From Mixophyes australis (Eukaryota; Chordata; Amphibia; Anura; Limnodynastidae), in contig JAVHZZ010000008.1 of the NCBI GenBank assembly GCA_036250195.1, positions 399,501 through 463,500 of the forward strand: a stretch of DNA of 64,000 bases. Reading direction: 5' to 3'. Positions 13,032 to 24,903 of this stretch are shown in pieces. Under the pieces are notes generated by a model that was not told the origin of the DNA, made no database searches, and saw only the letters and a list, made by a program, of their open reading frames with translations. Numbering within the stretch: the first letter of the stretch is position 1; the number at the start of each line of letters is the position of its first letter. A program made the position numbers and the translations under genes.

Positions 13032-14340
13032 AATGCAGACACTTAAACACATACAGTGAAAGCTACACTGAGTTTAATAGTCAAATAACATTTTATTCAA
13101 TACATATATATGTAAGTTAAAAAAGACAATGTGGAATAAAAAAGAAACAGGATGATTTATGTCCAAAAGAAGTAAGTTTCCTACAAAAATTATATTGTGT
13201 CATTTTGTTTTTATAAAAAATGCGCAAAGGATGCAATTTATATCTATTACTATGTACATTGATGGGAGATATAGACAGTAAGCACCATCTAAACCAGCTC
13301 CTGAGATAGGTAAGTTGTCCCGGACCGCTGGAATGTTAGTGTCTCATTCAGAATCACTTCTAGAACTTCCCTTGTTCTGGAGTTATCACAGTTTGTGCGA
13401 ATTTCTAATCAGTCGCCCCCTATTTCTACAACCAGGATGATTTACTAGTAATCAAACCCATGACTGGACGGAGAGAACCATTCCCAGAGTGATTGTTAAT
13501 TTGTGTTGATGAATCCCAGTAATATGTCATTTCTCTCCCAGGTGGGACGAGCGTAGAAGAGAGTTTACTTTTCAGGGTATTGCTCACTAATTTGTGGAAA
13601 CATTACAGACTTGTGTGGAACCAATTCCTAAACCCGTCCATTCAATGTGGGGAATTACCTCAGTCGGCAGTGATGACTGGGCAGTGCTGGAGCCTTAGGC
13701 TGACGCTCTCCTCCCCGGCCCCGGGGCCCCTTCCTTCTGCACACAGAACTCACGGCAAATTACAATAAATCAATCTTCTCTTGACAACTAATTTGCACTG
13801 AATTAATTTGGGATTAGAACTCATGATTACAATTGGCAGCTACTGATGTTTCAAGCTAAACAGACAGATATAAACTGGGGGTTGTGTGGAGAGCACTGTA
13901 GCTTATTACAGGGATTGTACTTTATACACCAAACAGAAAGACTTCTGCCAGCTCCACCTCAGGGCACGATACCTACAACTTAACTCAGCACTTCATTTAA
14001 TACTTTTATTTATTGAAGAAACATATAAAAAGGGAATGAACAATAAGCGTTTTCAGTATGAGACAGAGTTATTTCTTATTTTTAAACCATTAATCTGATG
14101 GTGGGGAGAAGGAAAGAGTGAAAAGGCTAAAGGGGTTTGTCACAGGTACCCATCATAAATAACTGTCAATAAATGTATTTGAAGTCAATTATTTTTAGCA
14201 AATAGCTTTCTGTACGAATAACTATTAAAAAAAAATTAGGTTCACTTTCAAAACAGTTGTGAGTCTAGGTGGGAACTGGACACTTTGTCTGCAAATGTTA
14301 AACTGTTTAATAGCTGAACAGAAAAAGTGTCAGGATTATG
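13032..14340. other. Unannotated sequence
   Basis: No gene or recognised repeat. About 13765-13860 is AT-rich and carries ATTAATT-type words, so it could be a regulatory element. The open frames at 13580-13768 and 13886-14098 have no recognisable domain. Confidence 0.4.
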
Positions 14341-14343
14341 TGC

Positions 14344-14663
14344 CATCATCATCATCTGTTTATACAGCGCCACTAATTCCGCAGCACTGTACAGAGAACT
14401 CACTCACATCAGTCCCTGCCCCATTGGAGCTTACAGTCTAAATTCTCTAACATACACACACAGACAGAGTAAGAGACTAGGGTAAATTTGATAGCAGACA
14501 ATTAACCTACCAGTATCTTTTTGGAGTGTAGGAAGAAACCAGAGCACCTGAAGGAAACCCACACATGGAGAAACTCCACACAGATAAGTTCATGGTCGGG
14601 AATAGAACTCATGACCCCGATGAAGTGAAGCAGAAGTGCTAACCACTGAGCCACCGTGTCTGG
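14344..14663 (-). mobile_element. tRNA-derived SINE, V-SINE-like (copy 1)
   Basis: Read on the minus strand, the copy starts with a tRNA-like head: an A-box-like TGGCTCAGTGG near 14642-14654, then a decayed B box ('gagttctattccc', canonical GTTCGANNCC). A central block (tgggtttccttcaggtgctc) follows, and then the LINE-like tail 'cagtgctgcggaattagtgg' and 'cgctgtataaacagatgatg'. The head/central/tail order is that of V-type SINEs. The minus-strand 99-codon frame over 14502-14801 is only a readthrough of this repeat. Confidence 0.88.
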
Positions 14664-15640
14664 TACAGTACGTTTTATTTCTTTACATATAGCGTATTTG
14701 GAAGGACTAATCCTAAACAGTATCTCTATCGCTAAATAAAGTAGACTATTGATACAGAGCCCTATGTTGTAAGAATTATAATGAAATGTAGTTACCAACA
14801 TTTATAATGATTAGAATAAATCTGTGGGCACAGCGCTACTTTGTCAATGCATCTAAGCGCATCACATGCGTCACGTTCTCGGCAGAATTGGCAGCACTAC
14901 AATCATCATCAGGTCATGTCTACAGAACTTAGTTATAATGGACTTTTTTTACTTTGTACAATAAGTCTTATATACACCCTAGATAATAATATCAGTAAAA
15001 AGAGGAACTTTATTATACAGTTGGTGAATTCTGGAAATTAGAGACATTTCCAAGGCCACCTCCTGGGACTGCCCCTGTAATTAGGGATAGGGGCAGCACT
15101 GAGGGGTCACTAGACGTCACTGGGTCCTGGAACGGTGACCTCCAAGTACAGAGAGCGGAATCTGATCGGCTCTAAGAAGACTTATTTCACTTGTATGTTT
15201 TGAAGGCAAATCCTCTCTCTTTAAGAGCGCTGTATGGTTGTCATATGCAGTCACTTCTGCACTAATCTGCAAGAGGAGCAGAGTCTCAGGGATCACAGAG
15301 CAATTTTTGGGTTTAGTAAGATGAGAGACAGAAAACCGTTAAAATAACCAAACCGAGAAATCATTCAGAGGGAAAATGGGTCGTGTGTTGGTGAGAAGTT
15401 ATTTAACACAAAGTTCAGATCGCCAAACATGAAGAATCTCGTTTACAGTTAGAAGCAAAAAATAAAAGGAGCAGATTTCCTCCTGGACAAACCATGTTGC
15501 ACTGCAGGTGGACAAATGCACTTATTTAATTTTTCCCATGCATGAAAAATACTGTCTGCTTTTGAATGTAGCACACAGATGCTGGGTAACTGTAGGTTTA
15601 CTCTGCAATTTAGTGTTGAACTAGATCACCCCCCACTCCC
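14664..15640. other. Unannotated sequence
   Basis: No gene or known repeat family seen. Short open frames such as 14841-15041 have no recognisable domain. Confidence 0.4.
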
Positions 15641-15745
15641 AAATCTAAATTTGTGCACATATATTAAATACACCCCCCTTCAGATCAACATGACTTGGCC
15701 AAGGTGCAAATTCACTCCTTTTTTGCTATGCACCTAAATAGTAAA
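15641..15745 (+). repeat. Interspersed repeat shared with 63.74-63.84 kb
   Basis: The order 'aatctaaatttgtgcacat' then 'ccaaggtgcaaattcactcc' is matched at 63740-63835 by 'ctctaaatctgtttgcat' then 'ccaaggtgcaaatttgctcc' in the same orientation. The two are diverged copies of one repeat, probably non-autonomous. The ends are not defined. Confidence 0.55.
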
Positions 15746-16903
15746 TTAGGCCTTGAGTCTTTTCAACCACATCAGGAAAACACTTGCAGAAAAGCATGAT
15801 GGTGAACATGGCTATGCCTGGGAGTGCGCACAGGAACTGACTGTGCGATGTCGCACATAGAGACTTACCCAGAAACCTGAGACATTAACATGCGGAATAG
15901 CTGCCAGTCAGACCTCTCAGTTTAATGTCCTAACCAAGACAAAAAAAATCATCCTGCAGGATTTCTTTGTGCGATAATGTGACCGTGGATGATCCCATTA
16001 AAAATAGGACAATCAAAATACCAAAATGTAACTTGCTGCATGGAAACCGTTCAGTAGGATAAATAGAAATATATTTTACACCCCTTGCTGCGAGTCCAGC
16101 AGAAAATGATTTACCCATTTGTTGAGTTTCTCTTTAAGAGGCGTTAATGCTTCTGACCTAAACATTTCATCTCTCAGCCAGAACAAACATTCACCCATCA
16201 ATGTACTGTGAAATATCCCAGGTGGGAGATTAAGACAGAAATATACCAGGAAGTGAGTGTGAAACTTTCTGAACACACAAAATGATTGTAGAAGCAGCTT
16301 CTCTCATCGTCTTGTCACTCGCCTCAGCCGAACAAACAGAGCTTTGATTTTCACATCTCCTAAGGATCAGATCCAAGCCCAGCTGTAAATCCTATTCCTG
16401 GAGCATTATCAAAAGGGAGCAGCATTGTGAATAGGAGGTGTGAAATGTGAGCCTGTGTCAGCTTTACACCTCGGTATCAGCCCCAGACACACCTGGACCA
16501 CTCTCCCAACAGGTATGTCTGACTGAGGTGCGAGATTCTTACACAGCCCCGATAATGGAAGAGACATGACATGGACACCAACAAATTCTTAAAGATGTAT
16601 ATGAGGAATTTAGAGAGGCCTACAGACTGTCTCTTGTGGTCTATAATTCCTGCCATTGCATTCGCACTGCAACCAAATGTAAGTTAATCGTTTACCACAC
16701 AACTGGCACGCCAATGAAACACGTCTCCTTAATGACAATATTTACATGTGCTGTTTAACCTGAGGCTGAAATGCACGTCCATACTAAGGCCATGGGGACA
16801 TAATAAGGGAGGATAATACAGGTTGTTAGTCCGGGTGGCTTTATTTTGATGAACCTGTTCACACCTACATATCATGCCCATGTGGGTCTTGTTGTGACAA
16901 TTT
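15746..16903. other. Unannotated sequence
   Basis: No gene is recognised. About 16300-16500 is repeat-free with CTTTGAT-like words. A 'gccaatgaaacacgt' motif at about 16709-16723 recurs at about 28999-29013; see the findings. Confidence 0.4.
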
Positions 16904-17052
16904 GGGGCAGATTCAATTGTAAAAAAATCTAAGTGAGGTGCTATCAGAGACACCTTGCACAGTTGTTTTTACAGAAATCTCCCGGTAGTAATGGTAAAAA
17001 TGCATAGCTTTGATGTTCTTTGTAACATTGCAACCAATTGAATCTGCCTCTT
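16904..17052. mobile_element. ~150-bp MITE with GGCAGATTCAATTG termini
   Basis: The left end reads 'ggggcagattcaattg' and the right end is its inverse, 'caattgaatctgcctctt'. The interior is short and non-coding. An element at 59651-59807 has related GATTCAATT ends. Superfamily not assigned. Confidence 0.7.
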
Positions 17053-17529
17053 AGTATAATTTAATGATGGGGCTATTTGGTAGAAAGAAGGCCTATATAT
17101 AAAAGTGGTTGCTATTGATTTAATGTAGGAGCTGGTTGGGACAGAAATCCCTTGAGTGCTCACTCATTGCTCGGTTTACCAGGAGATTAATAGTACCTAT
17201 CCCTTTTTCCAAAAGGGGCTCCAACAGTCCAGGACCCAGACAAGAAGCAAATGAGCTTGCGACACCTGCAGTAGCAGGTACTCAGGCTGCAAGAGTGAGG
17301 TAGGAACGAACATGACCATCTGCTAGCAGTCCTAATTCTGGCAGGACAGCCCTGCATTTTGGGAACTCCTTTGTCCTGATTGCAGGGATAGTTTGGAGGG
17401 ATGCCCTGCTTCACAATGTGCTGTATCTGGTGAGAAGAGGGTGGAGTGCTGCACAGCTAGTGGGAACCTGGGGGGGAAATGGGGGGGCTCAGATGACAAG
17501 TGACTAGGGGAGAATGGTTGGGGGAACAT

Positions 17530-17735
17530 ATGGGCTAAATGCTCTTCATTCTGGTGGGGTTATCAGTCTATTCTACCTGATTACTCCCTGCACCAGTCGA
17601 TTCTACCCAACCAACCCACAGGCTTTTCTACCTGATAACCCGTACCCCAGGCTATTCCTGCTGATTACCATCAGCCAGGTGGTTCTACCAAAGTACCCCC
17701 CTGGTATTCTACCCGATTACTTCCCCCCAGTACCA
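17530..17735 (+). repeat. Degenerate tandem repeat, period ~30 bp
   Basis: 'attctacctgattacnccc' recurs about six times with strong decay (for example 'tattctacctgattactccc' and 'tattctacccgattacttcc'). The short 93-codon frame crossing it is a repeat artefact. Confidence 0.6.
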
Positions 17736-18524
17736 ATTAATAATGTTTTAATGTGTTTTATCCCAATTGTAAAACACTGCAGAGTAATAAAGTAATAAAA
17801 TTATTATTAATAATATTTAAACAATGATAATCTCCTATATGTAATCATACAATAAACACTGTAATAATGATTCAAGTGGACCTAATTCTAAACAAATAGA
17901 GTATGAACATTGTATTACATATGCAATTAGATACCGAGTGTGAAACCCCAATATGAAGAGATAAGGTAGCCCAGGCCTCCAATGGGCCATGTTAAGACAC
18001 CCCAATACTGCCCTGTCTCTTGGTGCACAATGTACTACATAACAGGACCATCATCAGTGATCTTCGTTCCTCATATGAGCTTTGCTGTAGGAGCGGGCAG
18101 TCACTTCCTCAGAAAAAAAAGAGATGGAATCTGCGCTTCCTATAATAGTATCGGTAGGCTGCCTATAGGATGTGTAGAAAGGAGGGGTGGGCTTCATCCC
18201 TCCATAGTGGAATAGTACAAAGGAAAATTCCAAAGGCGCCAAGAGTAAGGTAGCAATCAATATACAGACACCAAATTATTTTAAAGGTGGTATATTAAAT
18301 CATACATCATCATAAAATTAGTGCACTGATAACAATACAAGTCATTGGGTCAAAGATAAATCCATACATCGAGTCCTGAAGGGACAGACTGTTTGTAGAA
18401 TGATATAAATGTATTGTAAACAACTTATCTAAAGTCTGTAGTAAAGTATTTTGTTTACAAATAAAGTCCAATGCAGAGAGTGTTTTGATATATTTCACAA
18501 GCGGTAACAATCAATGCCAGTGAG
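17736..18524. other. Unannotated, probably old repeat-derived
   Basis: No gene. A run of AAT/ATT-rich sequence lies near 17785-17830. About 18000-18120 ('gcagtcacttcctcag') resembles part of the inverted repeat at 20688-20740, so it is probably an old element. Confidence 0.4.
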
Positions 18525-18565
18525 GAAGGACTGAGTCAGAGTGATTAAGAATACCGCCTTACACT
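18525..18565 (+). repeat. Left arm of long-range inverted repeat
   Basis: The sequence 'ggactgagtcagagtgatta...accgccttacactggtact' is the inverse of 20688-20735, with a handful of mismatches. The arms are about 2.1 kb apart and enclose a MITE, a LINE fragment and a two-copy repeat. They may be the ends of one composite element or two oppositely oriented copies of one repeat. Confidence 0.6.
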
Positions 18566-18598
18566 GGTACTGTCTAGTAGATAGACTCTGATGATATA

Positions 18599-19221
18599 GG
18601 GGCACATTTATCATTTATCGGACAAAACGAGAAATACTTATCAATCCTTATCGCATGGATAAGGATTGATGTATTTCTCAAATTTATTAAAAATGGAACA
18701 CAGAAACAGCAGTTCCGAAAAACTACTGTTTCTGTGATAAAAAAAAACCATACTCACCACTGCTTCTTCGGTCGCGCTGTCTCCCGATCTCCTCCTCTTC
18801 GGTGCACTTTATCTTCTTCATGCTACTGCGCATGTGCCGTCCGGAGAGCTTGAGGCTGTGACAGGGAGGGATCACAAGATCCCTCCCTGCGCATGCGCTG
18901 TCCAGCTCTGCTCTCCGGAGCAGAGCTGGACATACCGAAGAGCACAACTTTTACAAGTAATTCCTATGATGTACGCCAGCTTCAGCTGGTACATTAACAC
19001 AACAAGTTCCCGAAAAAATTATTTTTTCGGGACTTGTTAGATTGCGGCCAGGAGCAGTCACCATTCTGTTGTATGGTGACTGCTCGCAAAAACGATCAGG
19101 AGTGCAAAGCAGCAGATATCAATGATATCTGCTGCGATGCACCTTTAATAAATTTGCGGAGAGCACATCCTGGCCTTATTTACACGGTAAGTGCACTACC
19201 GTGCTTTCCTAAATATACCCC
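18599..19221. mobile_element. MITE family A, copy 1 (GGGGYATATTTA ends)
   Basis: The left end reads 'ggggcacatttatc' after TA; the right end inverts to 'ggggtatatttagg'. Internally, 'gcagcagatatcaatgatat' then 'ctgctgcgatgca' (about 19108-19141) is also found in the 25.1-kb copy ('aaagcagcagata' ... 'atatctgctgtgatgca') and weakly in the 42.2-kb copy. About 18883-18935 contains a short inverted repeat (gagctctg / cagagctg). No coding capacity. TA target duplication suspected but imperfect on the right. Confidence 0.75.
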
Positions 19222-19429
19222 ATAGTCTCTCTGCATATAAATGTGTATGCGACTATTGTCCGATACTGAAGGTTTTCAACCAAATAATCAAGACAAATGA
19301 TATGTGGAACATAGCAACGGCTGGTAGCGGAGGCCAGAGGGATCGCTTACCATACCATAGGATCTTCTCCAGGGTTCCGATCCTCGATAGTTTCCCGCAT
19401 AACCCGCTGGCTGTGTGGCTCTGAAGTGT

Positions 19430-20185
19430 GTTGAAAAGACGAGGCGGCGTCGCCTTCCTTGCGCATGCGCACTCGACGGTGGGGAACTCTGATAGTAACT
19501 CCTCACACTCACATACAAGGCCCTCGCCAACTCCACTGCGCCCTACATCTCTACTCACACTCCATCCTGCCCTCTCCGTTCTGCCTCTGACCGTCGCCTC
19601 TCTTCCCCCCCTCCCCTCCTCCCACGCGCGTATCCAAGACTTCGCCCGCGCTGCCCCCCTCCACTGGAACAAGCTCCCTCCCTCCATCAGAACTTCCTCT
19701 AATCTGTCCAGTTTCAAACGGGCTTTAAAAACTCACCTTTTTCTTAAAGCCTTTCAGTCTCTCACTTAACTTCCTACCTTATCTTCTGCCTCCGTCCCCC
19801 TCTCTCCCCTGTGTCTCTCTGTCTGTCCACCCCTCCCCTTAGATTGTACGCTCCTCTGAGCAGGGCCATCTCTCCTCCTGTTTCCACCACTCCTAACTCT
19901 GCTCTCCAGCTACTTAGCCCTCCTCCTCGAGGACCCTCCACCCCCCGTCCCCTCTGGGGGTCTCCCTGTCTTCCTCACCCTCCTTCTTGGGCTCCGTTGT
20001 TTGCGGATCCTCCCTCCCCCTTCCCCCGCCCTCTCTAGCTGTGCATTGAGCTTACTGAGTTACTGTGCTTACTGTTTACTGTACTGTGCTGTCTCACCTT
20101 GTACTGTAACTCGTTTGTCCCTGTACGGCGCTACGGACACCTTGTGGCGCCCTATAAATAAAAATTAATAATAAAAAAAATAATA
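19430..20185 (+). pseudogene. LINE 3' fragment: ORF2 C-terminus plus 3' UTR
   Basis: The plus frame at 19428-19769 ends in the sequence 'WNKLPPSIRTSSNLSSFKRA' followed by a LKTHLF-like end. This motif is typical of the extreme C-terminus of CR1/L2/Rex-type non-LTR retrotransposon ORF2 proteins. Upstream reverse transcriptase and endonuclease domains are absent, so the copy is 5'-truncated as is normal for LINEs. The 3' UTR is CT-rich, then has 'agattgtacgctcctctgag' at about 19842, and ends with 'cggcgctacggacaccttgt', 'ggcgccctataaataaa' and an AATAAT tail. The same tail ends the SINEs in this window. A 154-codon antisense frame (19253-19717) is a shadow. Exact clade undetermined. Confidence 0.8.
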
Positions 20186-20379
20186 AAGTAAGAAGGTCCT
20201 TCTCACTCGCGAGTGAAGCAGGGTGGAAGCAGTGTATAATTTCCAATAAATGTAGCAGTATGTGTCGGTCCCTATGCATTTCGCCAATAAGGCTTCATCA
20301 GGGTTAAGTGCATTTGAAATGTGGAGTCTCCTCTTTATAGCCATTAGGTTTCAAGAGTTGATCTGTAATTGGTCACTTC
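20186..20379 (-). repeat. Short repeat with GAAAYGC(G/A)TAGG motif
   Basis: On the minus strand, about 20263-20300 reads 'accctgatgaagccttatt' then 'ggcgaaatgcataggg', matching the layout of 6972-7009 (cctgag..., then gtcgaaacgcgtagg). The rest of the stretch is unclassified. Confidence 0.45.
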
Positions 20380-20640
20380 AGAAATGGGCTGGTGTTGAAA
20401 AAGCCAGTCATCTTGCCCCTCTGAAGTTGATTGGCATAACAGATGTTACATATACATCGTGCTGGTTTGTAGTTTAAACAAAAGTGGGTTCAGATAGTCC
20501 GTTGGTAATAGATTACTCCAGGAGTGGACTGGTGTAATATGAACCAATCATCTCCTCCCTTTGGATTTGTTTAATATAACAGATGTTTCATATACATAGT
20601 CCTGTTCTGTAGTTTAAACAAAAGAGTGTGCAAACGCTTT
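20380..20640 (+). repeat. Two diverged ~140-bp tandem copies
   Basis: 'ataacagatgttacatatac' and 'tgtagtttaaacaaaag' occur at about 20434-20482 and again at about 20577-20622, with flanks also alignable (ctggtgttgaaa / ctggtgtaatat; aatcatctcctccct / agtcatcttgcccct). The offset is about 141 bp. Confidence 0.65.
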
Positions 20641-20687
20641 AAGATGTATACACATAAAACGCAATACAGATAATGCAAGTAGTGCAG

Positions 20688-20740
20688 TACCAGTGTAAGG
20701 AGGTATTCTTAATCACTCGGACTCAGTCACTTCCTCAGGT
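20688..20740 (-). repeat. Right arm of long-range inverted repeat
   Basis: The sequence 'accagtgtaaggaggtatt' then 'cttaatcactcggactcagt' is the inverse of 18525-18565. See that entry. Confidence 0.6.
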
Positions 20741-21497
20741 CTACATTATCCTACTAAGAGTTAATCGAAAAAAGTTCCAGTCCTGTTTGGACAATGCGCG
20801 TAAAAGGCAGAAGTTAGGTAGAAAGAATCATAATATGTTAAATCTGGGATACTCCACTCCCCCTGGATCCCATCCTGGTCCACCAGGATATAAAATAAGA
20901 TACCTCTTACTGTGACCCAAGGGGAGGTCGCCTCTCTAAGTGATGGGACACACCACAACCATTTCCTGCCGTGTGAGATGAATTTGGATGGTGTCACCTA
21001 CTGGATGCATCTCTGTCCTGTCTTACCATCAATGAAGCAGTTGTGGCATCTCTCTGTATATAAAGTATCTGACATCTTTATATATCATGACAATGTCTAC
21101 CATACATGGTGCCCATGGCGGAGACCAGGTCTGAGATGCTGATCTGGACATAGAGGTTCTCTAATCTAGCATCACTGTATCCCACAGCTAGAGAATCATG
21201 GATGACATTGATCAGAAAAACACTGAGGCCTGTAGGTATGATACACTGTATATGAAAGACTGACCTCTGAAATCTTTTCTTGGTACAATGTGACACAGAT
21301 AGATATATATATATAGAGAGAGGGAGAGGGAGAGATTATTATATATATATATATATATGACACTGAGGAGGCCCTGAGCACTCAAACTTTTGTTAAAATG
21401 GACTCAACCACCATCATTATTTTAATAGTCTTAAATTGCAGTTATTGCCCACTCAGTGCTTGGAGCCTACTAATGTTCATTGTTTGTGGTGACATGG
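20741..21497. other. Unannotated sequence with AT/GA microsatellite
   Basis: No gene. A mixed (TA)n-(GA)n-(TA)n simple repeat is at about 21303-21358. The open frames at 20673-20915 and 20761-20997 have no recognisable domain. Confidence 0.5.
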
Positions 21498-22012
21498 CTA
21501 GAGTTAGGGGCTAGAGTTAGGGGCTAGAGTTAGGGGCTAGAGTTAGGAGCTAGGGTTAGGGGCTTAGGGTTAGGGGCTTAGGGTTAGGGGCTTAGGGTTA
21601 GGGGCTTAGGGTTAGGGGCTTAGGGTTAGGGGCTTAGGGTTAGGGGCTTAGGGTTAGGGGCTTAGGGTTAGGGGCTTAGGGTTAGGGGCTTAGGGTTAGG
21701 GGCTTAGGGTTAGGGGCTTAGGGTTAGGGGCTTAGGGTTAGGAGCTTAGAGTTAGGGGCTAGAGTTAGGGGCTAGAGTTAGGGGCTAGAGTTAGGGGCTA
21801 GAGTTAGGGGCTAGAGTTAGGGGCTAGAGTTAGGGGCTAGAGTTAGGGGCTAGAGTTAGGGGCTAGAGTTAGGGGCTTAGGGTTAGGGGCTTAGGGTTAG
21901 GGGCTTAGGGTTAGGGGCTAGAGTTAGGGGCTTAGGGTTAGGGGCTTAGGGTTAGGGGCTTAGGGTTAGGGGCTTAGGGTTAGGGGCTTAGGGTTAGGGG
22001 CTTAGGGTTAGG
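21498..22012 (+). repeat. Telomere-like 13/14-bp array
   Basis: Units are GGGGCTAGAGTTA (13 bp) and GGGGCTTAGGGTTA (14 bp), in two large homogeneous blocks with further switches between them. The 14-bp form contains TTAGGG and GGTTAGGGG, so the array resembles a degenerate interstitial telomeric repeat. The G-runs could form G-quadruplexes on the plus strand (inference). It is not a perfect (TTAGGG)n tract, so an origin from a genuine telomere is unproven. Confidence 0.93.
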
Positions 22013-22529
22013 GAATCATTCCAAGAATATTTGGTTGAGGAATTTGCTTTATGTTTTCCGATGCGTTTACTATGGGTACAAGTCCGGTGTGTTTCCCAGG
22101 CTGACTGTGCTAATATCTGCATACTATTTTTTACCGCTATTAGTTGCCTTTCAAACTCGCCATAGAGCAGGATTCTGAAAATGAGAAGTTCTAAATTAAT
22201 TGTGGTATTTGTGTAAAGAAGTGAACTGAGCAGGTTCCATGAAAATGTTTTATTTGAAATGTAGCAGTAGGAATATATTTGTGAATATGCAGATCCAGAA
22301 CTTAATTATTTTCGAATAATGGGTTTATGGATTTTGAAACTGAAGATCCTCGGGAATAAATCTAATTAAAACCTTATGCAGCTATTTCATCAAGTCTTAA
22401 GAATCAGAATATTTAATGACTTCTACAACGAATAAAGAATTAATTAGGCATTTAGTGGAGATTTAAATCCACCAATTGGATTTTGTTTGTTAACTATAAG
22501 CTTTGTGCTTAAAAGGTTACACAGTATGA
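22013..22529. other. Unannotated AT-rich unique sequence
   Basis: Repeat-free and ORF-free, with ATTAAT words at about 22296-22450. It sits between two tandem arrays. Nothing recognised. Confidence 0.4.
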
Positions 22530-24903
22530 GCACTTCTATAAGACAGTAACTAAGCACCAGTTATATACAGTATATAACAGCACCAGCACTTCTATAAGAC
22601 AGTAACTAAGCACCAGTTACATACAGTATATAACAGCACCAGGACTGCTGCAGGCAGTAACTAAGCACCAGTTACATACAGTATATAGCAGCACCAGGAC
22701 TGCTGCAGGCAGTAACTAAGCACCAGTTATATACAGTATATAACAGCACCAGGACTGATGCAGGCAGTCACTAAGCTCCAGTTACATACAGTATATAACA
22801 GCACCAGGACTGCTGCAGGCAGTAACTAAGCACCAGTTATATACAGTATATAGCAGCACTAGGACTGCTGCAGGCAGTAACTAAGCACCAGTTATATACA
22901 GTATATAACAGCACCAGGACTGCTGCAGGCAGTAACTAAGCACCAGTTACATACAGTATATAACAGCACCAGCACTGCTGCAGGCAGTAACTAAGCACCA
23001 GTTACATACAGTATATAACAGCACCAGGACTGCTGCTGGCAGTAACTAAGCACCAGTTATATACAGTATATAGCAGCACCAGGACTGCTGCAGGCAGTAA
23101 CTAAGCACCAGTTATATACAGTATATAACAGCACCAGCACTGCTGCAGGCAGTAACTAAGCACCAGTTACATACAGTATATAACAGCACCAGGACTGCTG
23201 CAGGCAGTAACTAAGCACCAGTTATATACAGTATATAACAGCACCAGCACTGCTGCAGGCAGTTACTAAGCACCAGTTACATACAGTATATAACAGCACC
23301 AGGACTGCTGCAGGCAGTAACTAAGCACCAGTTACATACAGTATATAACAGCACCAGGACTGCTGCAGGCAGTAACTAAGCACCAGTTATATACAGTATA
23401 TAACAGCACCAGGACTGCTGCAGGCAGTAACTAAGCACCAGTTACATACAGTATATAACAGCACCAGGACTGCTGCAGGCAGTAACTAAGCACCAGTTAT
23501 ATACAGTATATAACAGCACCAGGACTGCTGCAGGCAGTAACTAAGCACCAGTTATATACAGTATATAACAGCACCAGGACTGCTGCAGGCAGTAACTAAG
23601 CACCAGTTATATACAGTATATAACAGCACCAGGACTGATGCAGGCAGTAACTAAGCACCAGTTACATACAGTATATAACAGCACCAGCACTGCTGCAGGC
23701 AGTAACTAAGCACCAGTTATATACAGTATATAACAGCACCAGCACTGCTGCAGGCAGTAACTAAGCACCAGTTACATACAGTATATAACAGCACCAGGAC
23801 TGCTGCAGGCAGTAACTAAGCACCAGTTACATAAGTATATAACAGCACCAGGACTGCTGCAGGCAGTAACTAAGCACCAGTTACATACAGTATATAACAG
23901 CACCAGGACTGATGCAGGCAGTTACTAAGCACCAGTTACATACAGTATATAGCAGCACTAGGACTGCTGCAGGCAGTAACTAAGCACCAGTTATATACAG
24001 TATATAACAGCACCAGGACTGCTGCAGGCAGTAACTAAGCACCAGTTACATACAGTATATAACAGCACCAGCACTGCTGCAGGCAGTAACTAAGCACCAG
24101 TTACATACAGTATATAACAGCACCAGGACTGCTGCTGGCAGTAACTAAGCACCAGTTATATACAGTATATAGCAGCACCAGGACTGCTGCAGGCAGTAAC
24201 TAAGCACCAGTTATATACAGTATATAACAGCACCAGCACTGCTGCAGGCAGTAACTAAGCACCAGTTACATACAGTATATAACAGCACCAGGACTGCTGC
24301 AGGCAGTAACTAAGCACCAGTTATATACAGTATATAACAGCACCAGCACTGCTGCAGGCAGTTACTAAGCACCAGTTACATACAGTATATAACAGCACCA
24401 GGACTGCTGCAGGCAGTAACTAAGCACCAGTTACATACAGTATATAACAGCACCAGGACTGCTGCAGGCAGTAACTAAGCACCAGTTATATACAGTATAT
24501 AACAGCACCAGGACTGCTGCAGGCAGTAACTAAGCACCAGTTATATACAGTATATAACAGCACCAGGACTGCTGCAGGCAGTAACTAAGCACCAGTTATA
24601 TACAGTATATAACAGCACCAGGACTGCTGCAGGCAGTAACTAAGCACCAGTTATATACAGTATATAACAGCACCAGGACTGATGCAGGCAGTAACTAAGC
24701 ACCAGTTACATACAGTATATAACAGCACCAGCACTGCTGCAGGCAGTAACTAAGCACCAGTTATATACAGTATATAACAGCACCAGGACTGCTGCAGGCA
24801 GTAACTAAGCACCAGTTACATACAGTATATAACAGCACCAGGACTGATGCAGGCAGTTACTAAGCACCAGTTACATACAGTATATAACAGCACCAGGACT
24901 GCT
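22530..24903 (+). repeat. 55-bp minisatellite, ~43 copies
   Basis: The unit reads 'aggcagtaactaagcaccag', 'ttatatacagtatataacag', 'caccaggactgctgc'. The order of unit variants recurs: 'agcagcactagg' at about 22852 and 23951, 'gctgctggc' at about 23032 and 24131, and 'agttac' at about 23261 and 24360 are all 1,099 bp apart. A ~20-unit block was therefore duplicated. The offset is one base short of 1,100 because one unit near 23830 lacks a base. Confidence 0.97.

Noticed and set aside
19253..19717. 154-codon minus-strand frame
   Set aside because: Antisense shadow of the LINE ORF2 C-terminus.
22530..24903. Possible CRISPR array
   Set aside because: Units are contiguous 55-bp repeats without variable spacers, in a eukaryotic context.
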